DNA from: a candidate division LCP-89 bacterium B3_LCP
GTDB lineage: Bacteria; Electryoneota; B3-LCP
Assembly (NCBI GenBank): GCA_005223185.1
Contig: NJBN01000004.1
Span: 1 to 64,000, forward strand
DNA length: 64,000 nucleotides
Reading direction: 5' to 3'
Numbering within the stretch: the first letter of the stretch is position 1; each line of letters opens with the position of its first letter. The translations under genes and the position numbers were made by a program. The notes beneath the pieces were generated by a model. The model worked only from the letters and a program-made list of their open reading frames with translations. It searched no databases and was not told the DNA's origin. Positions 20,939 to 30,726 of this stretch are shown one piece after another.

Positions 20939-21201
20939 AGGTATAAATGTTACCCCTTAAAATTTACTTGAAGGATGTTGATCTCTGTAGATACGGGAGA
21001 ATTTGAAAAAACTACAAGAAAACTTACCATCCTCAAAGAACATTCGGGTTGAAGGTGTGAATTTCTTCTTATTATCTACTGTTTAGTTGTCTCGTTAAAA
21101 TAAAGTAAAGAAGTAACTATCCTTAAGGCTTCTTGCTGGAAATTTTTAAAGTATGAATAAACACGATAATACGCATATCCTGTTTTATTACAATATAGGG
21201 C

Positions 21202-21230
21202 TTGACAGCGCCAGTCTCCTCCTTTACCTT
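21202..21230 (+). promoter_or_regulatory. Sigma70-like promoter
   Basis: TTGACA - 17 nt - TACCTT. Confidence 0.5.
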
Positions 21231-21236
21231 AATAAC

Positions 21237-21304
21237 GTGGTTGATTTGCGATTCTCATCTCGGTACGCCCCCCACGTTGCCACCCCTTACGTGGGGGGTT
21301 TTCT
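21237..21304 (+). ncRNA. Candidate small RNA between promoter and strong terminator
   Basis: Promoter-like elements 21202-21230 and hairpin plus T-tract ending 21304; no convincing ORF. Confidence 0.3.
21268..21304 (+). terminator. Strong Rho-independent terminator
   Basis: CCCCCCACGT tgccacccctt ACGTGGGGGG TTTTCT. Confidence 0.85.
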
Positions 21305-21472
21305 ACTTGTGGGGATGGATTCATCTCTTCACATGAACCCTTAGCATTTCAACACTCGCCTAAATATAAGACATAAGGGACGCTTTGGCAAGCTTTTTGG
21401 CTGATTAGCTTTTAAGAGACACACCCCATCCATCAAATTCCTAAACCCATAGAATCCCGCGTGATTATGAAC

Positions 21473-21501
21473 TTGACATTCTGCCAAATGCTCTGTAACT
21501 T
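21473..21501 (+). promoter_or_regulatory. Sigma70-like promoter of second sulfatase-fold gene
   Basis: TTGACA - 17 nt - TAACTT, gene start 21537. Confidence 0.6.
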
Positions 21502-21536
21502 AATCAGAGGATTTTATTAACATCAAGGACTTCTCC

Positions 21537-23699
21537 ATGTTGAATCATATCAAAACCGGATTGAAGTGCGGGTTTGTTTGGGGTCTGCTATTTTTAATCC
21601 TGGAAGATCTCACGGCTCTCGCGATCAATAACATCAATTTCACACTAAAACAGGTAATTTACTCTATCGTTATTTATCCCCTGTTATCCTCAGTTTTAGG
21701 AGGGATTATCGCTTTATTGATCTTTTCAATCAGACTGCGATTCGATCATTCAGATAACTCTGAAAGATCATGTAAAGGCTTGATTATATTCATACTATCC
21801 GGGGTTGCGCTCGTATTCTTAGGTTACCGAGATTTCACTAATACCGTATTTTATCAAGGGGGAAACGTCCAGCTTCTTGTAGCTACCGTTTGGGGAATAT
21901 CGACACTCGTTACTTACTTAGCTGCAGATTGGTTGATAAGGCGAAGCAAAACTGATAACTGCTACTTCAGAGACACGCACCGAATGGCATTTGGTGCGGC
22001 TATGACCTCTTTATTAATTATCTTCATACGCATAGATTATGATCCCACTTTGACAGCGGATATTGCTTCTGTAGAGTTGTTGTATAGGCTGATTGCATTA
22101 TGTTTTGCAATAGGGATATATTGCATAACATATCATATCGCCAGGAAAATGTCGGATGCCGCTGCTGTCACTATTCGGAGAAAGGCTAATATCAAAACAC
22201 TTGTGCTGGGCTTTGTATTGCTGGTGATATCGGCTTATGCTCTTATCGCTATTCCCAATCGGAGGGAGGTCTCCCCTATTCCACGAGACACTTACTCATC
22301 GAAGCCGAATATTATTCTGATTATTATAGACACCTTACGGGCGGATCACCTCAAAACATACGGGTATCACCGGGACACTTCGCCGTGGTTGACTCAGCAA
22401 AGCCGCGAAGGGACAATCTTCGAAGACGTCCTGGCGGCATCATCGTGGACGAAGCCTTCCGTGGCGTCCATCTTCACCGGCCGGTACAGCGCCATGAACG
22501 GAGCTGATTCAAGGGAAGATTTACTACCGTCAGAATTGGTAACCCTGGCTGAAACCTTAAGCGGAAACGGCTATTTCACTGCTGGGATCAATACCAACAG
22601 TTTTGTAACCTCCACCTACAATTACGATCAGGGCTTCGATGAATACAGGTATTTACCAGGACATGGACCCAAGCAGTTGATCTTGCCGCATTTTCTGTTT
22701 ACTTCACGAGATGCGAAAATACGGGAAGTTCTGTACAACATTGGTTTCATAGATGGTGGTTTGATATACGGTAAAGCTGATGAAGTGACAAGAATGAGCA
22801 TCAACTGGCTCGAAGAGCGCGGCACTGATCCATTCTTTCTGTACATGCACTATATGGACGTCCATTATCCTTATTATCCAGTAAACCGGAAATTCAGTTC
22901 CGATGATAGATTCTCTGCTGCAGAACTGCGAATTATAGAAGATCTGTTTCAGCGCAGAAGCGATGAGTTGGTTGATTCGACCTTGGTGAAGAGAATGATT
23001 GACCGGTACGATGACGAAATTACCAATATCGACAGCGGTATCAAAGACCTCTTTGCGGCGCTTTCGTCACTGCAATTGATGGAGAATACTCTAATCGTCA
23101 TCACTTCTGATCACGGAGAAGAGTTTACCGAACACGGGCATTTCGATCATGGGCATACGATGTACAGCGAACTGCTGAAGATTCCCTTGATCATGTTCTT
23201 TCCTGAATCGGAATATGATGGACTGGTAATTCCCCGGAGAGTCGATCTACTCGATGTAGCGCCGACAATTTATGAATATGCTGGTATCACTCCCAATGAG
23301 AAGCTTGAAGGAACGTCGCTTCTACCGCTACTGAGAGGTGAAGATGAGATCTATGATTCGCTGAAGAAAGGATACTTCGGATACGTGATTCCACCCTGGG
23401 ATGAATTGCTGGATGAAAGCATTTACGCATTGGTAAATAACCGCTATAAGCTGGTGAAAGTTCAGCCGAACGATTCAACTCTAAAGACGCAGTTGGAGTT
23501 ATATGATGTATTTGCCGATCCAGGAGATATGCATGATATTTCAGACAGTTTGCCTGACCTTACACTGGGAATGTGGGATGAGATGCGGGAATTTAGAAAA
23601 TACTGCGACAGCTTGAAAGTTACCAGCGGGGAGGAACTACAGCAACCTTTAAGTCCTGAAGATATGGAGCGGCTTCGGGGGTTGGGATATGTGCAGTGA
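21537..23699 (+). CDS. Membrane-anchored sulfatase-fold protein (paralog of 4716-6818)
   Basis: 'PNIILIIIDTLRADHLKTYGYHRDTSPWL', 'SSWTKPSVASIFTGRYS', 'ITSDHGEEFTEHGHFDHG'. Confidence 0.88.
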   Translation: MLNHIKTGLKCGFVWGLLFLILEDLTALAINNINFTLKQVIYSIVIYPLLSSVLGGIIALLIFSIRLRFDHSDNSERSCKGLIIFILSGVALVFLGYRDFTNTVFYQGGNVQLLVATVWGISTLVTYLAADWLIRRSKTDNCYFRDTHRMAFGAAMTSLLIIFIRIDYDPTLTADIASVELLYRLIALCFAIGIYCITYHIARKMSDAAAVTIRRKANIKTLVLGFVLLVISAYALIAIPNRREVSPIPRDTYSSKPNIILIIIDTLRADHLKTYGYHRDTSPWLTQQSREGTIFEDVLAASSWTKPSVASIFTGRYSAMNGADSREDLLPSELVTLAETLSGNGYFTAGINTNSFVTSTYNYDQGFDEYRYLPGHGPKQLILPHFLFTSRDAKIREVLYNIGFIDGGLIYGKADEVTRMSINWLEERGTDPFFLYMHYMDVHYPYYPVNRKFSSDDRFSAAELRIIEDLFQRRSDELVDSTLVKRMIDRYDDEITNIDSGIKDLFAALSSLQLMENTLIVITSDHGEEFTEHGHFDHGHTMYSELLKIPLIMFFPESEYDGLVIPRRVDLLDVAPTIYEYAGITPNEKLEGTSLLPLLRGEDEIYDSLKKGYFGYVIPPWDELLDESIYALVNNRYKLVKVQPNDSTLKTQLELYDVFADPGDMHDISDSLPDLTLGMWDEMREFRKYCDSLKVTSGEELQQPLSPEDMERLRGLGYVQ

Positions 23700-23878
23700 T
23701 TGGAAAAGATAAATCATTAAGGATAAAAAAAGGCGTTCTCTCCTTAGTGGGATATCTTTACGCGCCGTAAGAGAGAAGCGTCATTCTGGCGCCGCCTGTC
23801 CCGCTCCGGCGGGATCTGCGTGTGTGGCCGGGACAGCTTGTGGCGAAGCCACCCCTTTGGGGATGTCCCGGTAGACAA

Positions 23879-25279
23879 TCACTTCACCACCACAACCCTG
23901 TCCGCCGTCTGGAACTCCACCGCCTCCAATCTGATGATATACACCCCACTGGAATACTCCGCTGCATCCCAGATGTGGGTGTGGGTACCGGGTGGTTGGA
24001 TGCCGGAAGTGAGAGTGGTGACTTTAGCGCCTAAGATGTTGTAAACGGCAAGTGTGGCTTCTTGTGGGGAAGGCAGGGTAAAACTGATCCAGGTTACGGG
24101 ATTAGCGGGATTGGGACCGATGCTGAAATCTAATTTGGGAAAGGGAGTGTCCGGTCTCTTGGGACCGACCTCGTTCTGACCGGTGACGTTGCGGAAGAAA
24201 CGGAGGCCACCCCAACCATCACCTAAGAAAAGATCACCATCATTATCTTGATCGATATCAATAAGATAAGCGGAAGGATACCATATCATCAATTCGGGGA
24301 AAACGTCTTCTATCTCCCGCACCATTACTGCATTCTGGGGTGTACCTGTATTGCGGTAGAAAACCAGGTTCTTCTCCCAGGTTTCCCAGTAATATGCATC
24401 ATTACTTATGAATAAATCTAAGTCTAAATCTGCATCAATATCGTAGAAACAGGAATACATATGGTCGCCATAAGGTGGATCATTCACATTCTGCCATGCG
24501 GTATCAATATGTACGAACTGAATCACGTTGGGAGGCTGACTAACATTCTCAAAGAAATGAAAGTTATCCCTCGAAGTGGATATAAACAGATCCTCATCTC
24601 CGTCATCATCTATATCCGCCATGCTCAAGTTGGGGACGACATCTTCAAAGTTCAGAGTCCCCGGAACTAAATCATCTGTATACAACCGATAGTCAGGATC
24701 TTGAGGTGTGCCGGTATTCATATAGAGGTATATCTGAGGAACACCGAACAGATTGCTCTCGCCAGCTAGTAAATCATAGTCCCCGTCTTCGTCTATATCA
24801 ATTAATTCCGGACCTCTACACCAGGGTGGTGCAGGAACGAGGGGATCAATCTCAAGTGTGAAACTCGGATATTCAGGTGTACCAGTATTCCTAAAAAAAA
24901 GAACATAGGGCCAATCGTCAGAAAGCACAAGATCTAAATCTCCATCATCGTCTAAATCTCTAAAGCAAAGCTTATTTCGAGCATCAACTTCTATATAATC
25001 AAATATTGTTGCCACTAAACTGTAAGCTGGATCATAAACCGTTCCGCAGTTCTCGAAGAACTTTATTTTACCGAAGTATTCACCTACAAGAAAATCCAGA
25101 TCACCATCAGTATCGATATCTACTATAGCAGGATGAGATTCCGTCATTCCTCCAGCCCATGGACAAAACGGCTGCCAGCCATCAATCTCAACCGGGATTG
25201 TATCAAATTCCTGTTGGAATTCGAACTCCTGGGCGAAGAGGAGGGTGGGGAGAAAGAGAAATATTAGTGTGTTTTTCAT
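23879..25279 (-). CDS. FG-GAP/VCBS-repeat secreted protein with T9SS-type sorting domain
   Basis: 'DLDDDGDLDLVLSD', 'DIDEDGDYDLLAGE' repeats; start moved to MKNTLIFLFLPTLLFA (signal peptide); upstream part of the ORF is translated intergenic repeat. Confidence 0.88.
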   Translation of the reverse strand: MKNTLIFLFLPTLLFAQEFEFQQEFDTIPVEIDGWQPFCPWAGGMTESHPAIVDIDTDGDLDFLVGEYFGKIKFFENCGTVYDPAYSLVATIFDYIEVDARNKLCFRDLDDDGDLDLVLSDDWPYVLFFRNTGTPEYPSFTLEIDPLVPAPPWCRGPELIDIDEDGDYDLLAGESNLFGVPQIYLYMNTGTPQDPDYRLYTDDLVPGTLNFEDVVPNLSMADIDDDGDEDLFISTSRDNFHFFENVSQPPNVIQFVHIDTAWQNVNDPPYGDHMYSCFYDIDADLDLDLFISNDAYYWETWEKNLVFYRNTGTPQNAVMVREIEDVFPELMIWYPSAYLIDIDQDNDGDLFLGDGWGGLRFFRNVTGQNEVGPKRPDTPFPKLDFSIGPNPANPVTWISFTLPSPQEATLAVYNILGAKVTTLTSGIQPPGTHTHIWDAAEYSSGVYIIRLEAVEFQTADRVVVVK

Positions 25280-25362
25280 TGGATTATTCCTTTCAAATCC
25301 CCCGTCCCGACAAGTCGGGCCACCCCCCTTGTCAAGGGGGGACAAAGGGGGGATCAAATTAA

Positions 25363-25385
25363 GGGCGCACACAGAGGTACGCCCC
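25363..25385. repeat. Intergenic hairpin related to the element at 25525-25578
   Basis: GGGCGCACACAGAGGTACGCCCC vs GGGCAAGCACAGAGGCTTGCCCC. Confidence 0.6.
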
Positions 25386-25397
25386 TAAAATCATGTC

Positions 25398-28355
25398 CTA
25401 TTTCAGCAGTAACATCTTACCAGAAGCGGTAAATTCGCCAGCAGTCAGGCGATAGATATAAATACCGGATGACAGGTCTGAGCCATTGAAAGTGATCTGG
25501 TGGGTGCCGGGAGGGTGCCAAGATTGTAGGGGTAGCCCTCTGTGGCTACCCGGGCAAGCACAGAGGCTTGCCCCTACATTACGCCCATTGATATCAAACA
25601 CCTCCAGCTTAACCAGACTTGCAACCGGCAGCGAGAAGCTGATAACTGTAGTTGGGTTGAACGGATTGGGGTAGTTTTGACAAATCAAATATTCAGTCGG
25701 CAAAACGGATCGTACTGGTTCTTCCTGTACACCCGTATATCCGGTGAACCAGACCATCAGGGGTGCTAACAAATCTTCCGGGTTATCGTACAGGGGATCA
25801 TCCCGCTTTATGTCTTCAAAGCCGAAACCGATCACGCAGGTTTTATAATCACCATCATATTTAACGGCACAGCCCTGGCTTAAGGGGAAATAGACCAGCA
25901 GCGTGTCGGCTCCAACAGTGCCATCAGGTTCCACGATGTCATTGTTGGCGGCGTCTCCCCAGATGCCCAGGTACAGTTCCGATACCAGGGGATCAGCGCC
26001 TTCCACTACCGGAGATGCAGTAGCGCCGTTTGCCTGTGCGTGTAGAACGTATGCAAAGAAATCCGTACTCTGCAAATCGGGCACAACACCCCTGCCTGAC
26101 AGCAATAGCGCTCCTGATTGGTTTTGCAGATAGTCCTGCAGAAGCGACTGGTCATCAGCAGTCAGAGTGTTGGTCAGCTCTTCCCCGCACGCCCAAATTA
26201 CGCCTGAATAATCGGTTAAAGGTGGCAGGCTGTCCGGATGAACGTATTCCACCGTCTGATAGACTCGTCTGATGTTGTCCAGCGCCAGTTGGTGTTCCAC
26301 TTCGGATGATCCTCCGCCGTCGTCGTCAACCAGGAGCAGTTCAGGAGCGCCCGCTGGCAGCCAGATCACCAGCGTATCTATCACCGCACCTCCCCCCTGT
26401 TCGGATACTTCGGCGTGGAATTCCACCCAGCGAGGTCCACTGCTGTTGTACTGGACAGGGAAAGGATCACTGCTGAAATCATACTGATCGTAGAAGGACA
26501 GCGCTGGAACATAGCGCGTTGCTTCCAGCACAGTCAAAGTCGGGTCTGTAGAGGTTAATTCTACGGTAAGGTCACCAGTGGGAAGACCCAAATTGGTCAG
26601 TACGAATGAGAGATCCCCCAATTCGCCCGAATTCAGGAAACCATTTCCACCCTGATCGTCTATGAATGGATCTGATGCTTCCAGAATGGGTTCAGTGATG
26701 CTCTCCAGACGCGTTTTTCCGCACAATATCCAGCCGACTGGATCAAGTTCAATGCTGTCCGGTTCATCCGTCAGCAATATTTCTATTTCCTGCGTAGGCA
26801 AAGCTTCGATTGTGATGGTATCAATTAAAGTATTGCCGCCGCTGTAAATGTAGAGTTCCGCATCCGTACGGAAGTCTATCAGCTCATCGTCCTGCACCTG
26901 AGCGATGGGAACTCGCAGCAGTATGTCATCCCCTTCAGGTTCCCAGGCAGCGAAATATTCAAACTGAGGATAACCGCCCTCGAATATCCACTGGTCGAAA
27001 TACCAGTCGTAATCTTCTCCGCTGACGTCCTGCACCGCCGCGGCTAAATCCCAGGTGGAGGCATTGCCGTGTTTGTAAAGATCGAAGTAGGTCTGGATCG
27101 ATTGGAAGAAAAGGTCATCTCCCAGATGGAAACGAAGCATGTGCAATACGGTAGCGGGCTTCTCATAGGTTAACAATGACCAGATCAATTCCCAGGGTGG
27201 ATCGTAGGTGGGATAGGGCGGGTTGAATCCCTGCCATGAGACATAGGGCGCCTTAATATTCGTTAACACGTACTGGTGATAAGCGGACATTCCGCCTAAA
27301 TGCTGATTCCACAACGCTTCCGAATAGGTGGCGAAGCCTTCTGACAACCACATTTCGGGCCAATCTATATAACTCACCGCATCACCGAACCACATGTGCC
27401 CCAATTCGTGAGCGACGGTGATCTCTGACTGCCCGGTTATGACCCATTCACCAAGGTTGACTATGGTCTGGTTTTCCATGGCTCCGGAAAGGGGTGTTTC
27501 GGCGCACCCGAAGGTATCGAACGGATAGTCACCGAAGAAACCGGAGAAAGCATCTATCATTTCCGGAACTCTCTCAAGAACGTTCTGCGCATACCCCAGA
27601 TGACCTGGATAGACAAAATGCCTGATATAATCACAGTATGGGGACGTCTGCTCGAAGGTGACGTAATCGGTGCGGGCGTTGAAGCTGATTAAGTAAGTGG
27701 TCATGGGATAGTTCATGTAGTACGTCCAGCGCGTCCAGCCACCCGCTGAAGTGCTGTCTTCGAAGGTGCCATTAGCCACAACGGTCCATTCCGAAGGGAA
27801 GATCAGCTTCTGGCGGATGGTAGCTTTGTCCCAGGGTTCATCCCAGCAGGGCATCCAATTGCGCGCACCCCAGGCGTCCGCGTGAGTGTAGATCATGTTC
27901 GCTGAAGGGTAGTAGATACCAACCTGCCAGGCCATAGTGCCGGTCAGTTCCGGGTAGCCGCTGTATTCTATTACTAATATCAGCGTATCTCCGGGGTTAT
28001 GAGGTTGGGGCAGAGTAACGTACAGCGTATCATTAGTGAGATCGTACGCACAGCCTACGCCTTCCAAAGTTACTGAAGCCACGTCCATGTTATGTAGAGA
28101 CATATCCACAACTTCCAGGTTCTCAATTTCCGGCGTCAAATGCACTTCGGTTACCGCTTCGATAAAGAGGTTGTGAGGAACAGAGATTGGCGTCAATTGC
28201 AACTGGACTTCGTAATGCAGAGCGTTCCAGGTGTGTACAGAATCCGCATCTATCGCGGGGTGATGCTGAAAAGACGGTTTATGGTGACGATCACCAGCTA
28301 CAACTTGCGACACCAGCAGGCTGGCTAGAAATATTATGGCAATAGTGCGTCTCAT
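25398..28355 (-). CDS. M1 family metallopeptidase with T9SS-type sorting domain
   Basis: 'SGAMENQTI' exopeptidase motif; 'HELGHMWFGDA...WLSEGFATYSE' zinc motif; C-term 'YPNPFNPTTVISFSLP...SGIYIYRL...GKMLLLK'. Confidence 0.93.
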   Translation of the reverse strand: MRRTIAIIFLASLLVSQVVAGDRHHKPSFQHHPAIDADSVHTWNALHYEVQLQLTPISVPHNLFIEAVTEVHLTPEIENLEVVDMSLHNMDVASVTLEGVGCAYDLTNDTLYVTLPQPHNPGDTLILVIEYSGYPELTGTMAWQVGIYYPSANMIYTHADAWGARNWMPCWDEPWDKATIRQKLIFPSEWTVVANGTFEDSTSAGGWTRWTYYMNYPMTTYLISFNARTDYVTFEQTSPYCDYIRHFVYPGHLGYAQNVLERVPEMIDAFSGFFGDYPFDTFGCAETPLSGAMENQTIVNLGEWVITGQSEITVAHELGHMWFGDAVSYIDWPEMWLSEGFATYSEALWNQHLGGMSAYHQYVLTNIKAPYVSWQGFNPPYPTYDPPWELIWSLLTYEKPATVLHMLRFHLGDDLFFQSIQTYFDLYKHGNASTWDLAAAVQDVSGEDYDWYFDQWIFEGGYPQFEYFAAWEPEGDDILLRVPIAQVQDDELIDFRTDAELYIYSGGNTLIDTITIEALPTQEIEILLTDEPDSIELDPVGWILCGKTRLESITEPILEASDPFIDDQGGNGFLNSGELGDLSFVLTNLGLPTGDLTVELTSTDPTLTVLEATRYVPALSFYDQYDFSSDPFPVQYNSSGPRWVEFHAEVSEQGGGAVIDTLVIWLPAGAPELLLVDDDGGGSSEVEHQLALDNIRRVYQTVEYVHPDSLPPLTDYSGVIWACGEELTNTLTADDQSLLQDYLQNQSGALLLSGRGVVPDLQSTDFFAYVLHAQANGATASPVVEGADPLVSELYLGIWGDAANNDIVEPDGTVGADTLLVYFPLSQGCAVKYDGDYKTCVIGFGFEDIKRDDPLYDNPEDLLAPLMVWFTGYTGVQEEPVRSVLPTEYLICQNYPNPFNPTTVISFSLPVASLVKLEVFDINGRNVGASLCACPGSHRGLPLQSWHPPGTHQITFNGSDLSSGIYIYRLTAGEFTASGKMLLLK
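25525..25578. repeat. 54-bp palindromic element inside the M1 peptidase CDS
   Basis: TGTAGGGG...CCCCTACA outer repeat enclosing GGGTAGCC/GGCTACCC and GGGCAAGC/GCTTGCCC hairpins; in frame. Confidence 0.85.
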
Positions 28356-29278
28356 TTTTCACCTCTTCTTTCCCCTTGTAGTATTTTTCTTATCATATTC
28401 AGAGTTTCCTCGCAGTCAGCGTCATTGGGCGCTTCAGGTACCCAAACCAGATTGGGTCCGACTGTCTCCAGGCCCTGCACCGATCCGTCCGGCATATTGA
28501 CCAATCCCCTCTGACCGGAAACGACGTAATTTTGAGCGTCACCTGTGATCAGGGTCCAAATTCGCTGAAATGTTCTTGCACTTTTGTCTTTTATGGCGTA
28601 GTTTAAAACCAGAGCTGGAGCTGGTATTTTCGGTCCTTCCGGTATCCAGGCGCCGCCACCTTTGCGGCTGGTGGGGAGGTCTTCAGGCTGCCAGGAACCG
28701 GCGACCTGCCGTATGGCAATTTCACCTCGAATGAAGGAAGGCGATAAACCGTTAGCAATGAGGCTGTTCAGCCAATGCGGCAATTCCCCTACCATGTCGA
28801 TCTTCTGATCCACTATGCGGGCGGCTCGTTCGGGGATAGGTATCAGTTCATCTTTGGACTCCCACAGGAAGATTCTTATGTAATAACGGTCTTTCCAGAA
28901 TCTGATAGTCAGTCTGGTTTTACGACCTCCCTGTCCTAAATCGACAGGTGCACCGGTGGTGTCAATGCTGTAGATTCCGTAGGCATCCTGCGGGGTGGCG
29001 TAACTGTAGATTTCGACAGTAAGGCTGTTGCCGTTTTCGTCTTCATACTCGCGCACGCACAGCCCCGCATAGCGGTATTCTAAGTAAAGCTCGGCGCCGC
29101 CATTCATATATCGAAACAGCTCTTCAGCCGTGACGTATTCTTCGGTATCGTAGGCATGCCACCCTTCTAAAAGGTCAGCCTGTAGGAATTTAGAACTGGC
29201 TTGAGCAACGGTGGCAAATGCACATAAGGCTATTAAGCAGTGGATGGGATTGAATGCACGCATGAAATCTTTCCTCAT
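28352..29278 (-). CDS. DUF6599-like secreted protein
   Basis: 'LLEGWHAYDTEEYVTAEELFRYMNGGAELYLEYRYAGLCVREYED'; start trimmed to avoid overlap with the divergent gene. Confidence 0.65.
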   Translation of the reverse strand: MRKDFMRAFNPIHCLIALCAFATVAQASSKFLQADLLEGWHAYDTEEYVTAEELFRYMNGGAELYLEYRYAGLCVREYEDENGNSLTVEIYSYATPQDAYGIYSIDTTGAPVDLGQGGRKTRLTIRFWKDRYYIRIFLWESKDELIPIPERAARIVDQKIDMVGELPHWLNSLIANGLSPSFIRGEIAIRQVAGSWQPEDLPTSRKGGGAWIPEGPKIPAPALVLNYAIKDKSARTFQRIWTLITGDAQNYVVSGQRGLVNMPDGSVQGLETVGPNLVWVPEAPNDADCEETLNMIRKILQGERRGEK

Positions 29279-29365
29279 CGTAATGGGTACATAAGAATAT
29301 ACAATTCTGATTGGAAAAAAACAAGTATTTAAAGCATTGAAAACAAAAAGTCCATTAAATTTCAC

Positions 29366-29395
29366 TTGACTTGTCTTAATCACCAGCCTTATTTT
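29366..29395 (+). promoter_or_regulatory. Sigma70-like promoter
   Basis: TTGACT - 18 nt - TATTTT upstream of 29425. Confidence 0.5.
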
Positions 29396-29424
29396 TAAGA
29401 GAACGTAAAACTTGAGGTTAAGAC

Positions 29425-30405
29425 TTGGAAAACTTCGCTGATACGGTAGATAACCTGCGCCAGCGGATCGACGCAGAATTGATAGAAGCCGTACCTCAGA
29501 TACAACCCGAATCACTTTATGAACCTATAAGATATTTTGTGGGAATTGGCGGCAAGCGCCTACGTCCCATACTGTTGCTGCTTTCAGCACAGACTGTCAA
29601 TGGCAATATAAAAAGCGCAATCAGCGCTGCTGTCGCCATCGAGCTGCTGCATAATTTCACTCTTGTCCACGATGACATAATGGACAGGGATGATCTGCGC
29701 CGAGGTCATGACACCGTACATAAGAAATGGGACGAGCCGGTCGCTATTCTGGCAGGCGACGGTTTAATCGGTCTGGCGTACCGCCAGTTGATGAAACTGC
29801 CATCGCAATATCTAATTCCTGTATGCCGTCTTTTTACTGAAGGTGTGGTGGAAGTATGCGAAGGTCAGGCTTTCGATAAAGAATTTGAAACATGCAGCAA
29901 CGTCACTCTGGATGAATATTTCCGCATGATCGGCAAGAAGACGGGCAGGTTGATTACGATGTCCACTGAGATCGGGGCTATTTTAGGCGGTGGCACGGAA
30001 GAAGAGATCAATTTACTCAGCCGTTATGGATCGACCATTGGTACCGCATTTCAGATACAGGATGATCTATTGGATATAGCAGCTTCTGAAGAGGTGATCG
30101 GCAAGACGTTCGGTTCGGACGTTAAAGCGGGTAAGAAGACATTTATGATGGTGAAAGCTCTGCAGTTAGCCAGTGACGATCAACGTTCCAAAATCGCTGA
30201 AATTTTATCTTCGGCCAAGATTTCCCCTGAAATGATACTGGAAATCAAGCATATTTTTCAAGAAGCCCAGATCTTCGATCAGGCAAAACATGAGATTCAT
30301 GAACTGTTTGAGAAGGCAAATAACATTTTGGATGAATTTCCACACCCGGAAAGGGCGCAAGGACTGCGCGACTTCAGCGAAATGCTGCTAAATAGGAAGT
30401 ACTAA
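29425..30405 (+). CDS. Polyprenyl diphosphate synthase
   Basis: 'LVHDDIMDRDDLRRG' and 'FQIQDDLLDI' Asp-rich motifs; TTG start. Confidence 0.95.
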   Translation: MENFADTVDNLRQRIDAELIEAVPQIQPESLYEPIRYFVGIGGKRLRPILLLLSAQTVNGNIKSAISAAVAIELLHNFTLVHDDIMDRDDLRRGHDTVHKKWDEPVAILAGDGLIGLAYRQLMKLPSQYLIPVCRLFTEGVVEVCEGQAFDKEFETCSNVTLDEYFRMIGKKTGRLITMSTEIGAILGGGTEEEINLLSRYGSTIGTAFQIQDDLLDIAASEEVIGKTFGSDVKAGKKTFMMVKALQLASDDQRSKIAEILSSAKISPEMILEIKHIFQEAQIFDQAKHEIHELFEKANNILDEFPHPERAQGLRDFSEMLLNRKY

Positions 30406-30422
30406 AAGAACACCCAAAGAAG

Positions 30423-30695
30423 ATGATTCGCCGAGAAGTTACGATATTGAATGAACTTGGGATCCATGCACGACCTGCTTCAAAGATCGTGAAAGCTGCC
30501 TCTCTATCGAAGGCGAATTTCTGGATTTCCAAGGACGGTCAGAAGATCAATGGCAAGAGCATTATGGGCGTTATGATGTTAGCTGCCGAAAAGGGATCAA
30601 CTGTTGTCATCGAAGCTGATGGAGAAGGCGCTGAAGAATTGATCGATCAGATCGTTTCACTCATTGAAAATCAATTCAGTGAGGAGAAGCTTTAG
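30423..30695 (+). CDS. ptsH: HPr family phosphocarrier protein
   Basis: 'LGIHARPA' His site, 'GKSIMGVMML' Ser site. Confidence 0.95.
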   Translation: MIRREVTILNELGIHARPASKIVKAASLSKANFWISKDGQKINGKSIMGVMMLAAEKGSTVVIEADGEGAEELIDQIVSLIENQFSEEKL

Positions 30696-30726
30696 ATAAG
30701 GGAATAGGTAATTAGCACACCAGAGA

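Noticed and set aside
25280-25372. N-terminal 31 codons of ORF 23879..25372
   Set aside because: Translated intergenic repeat (CCCCCTTGTCAAGGGGG type); the signal peptide starts at MKNTLIFLF.
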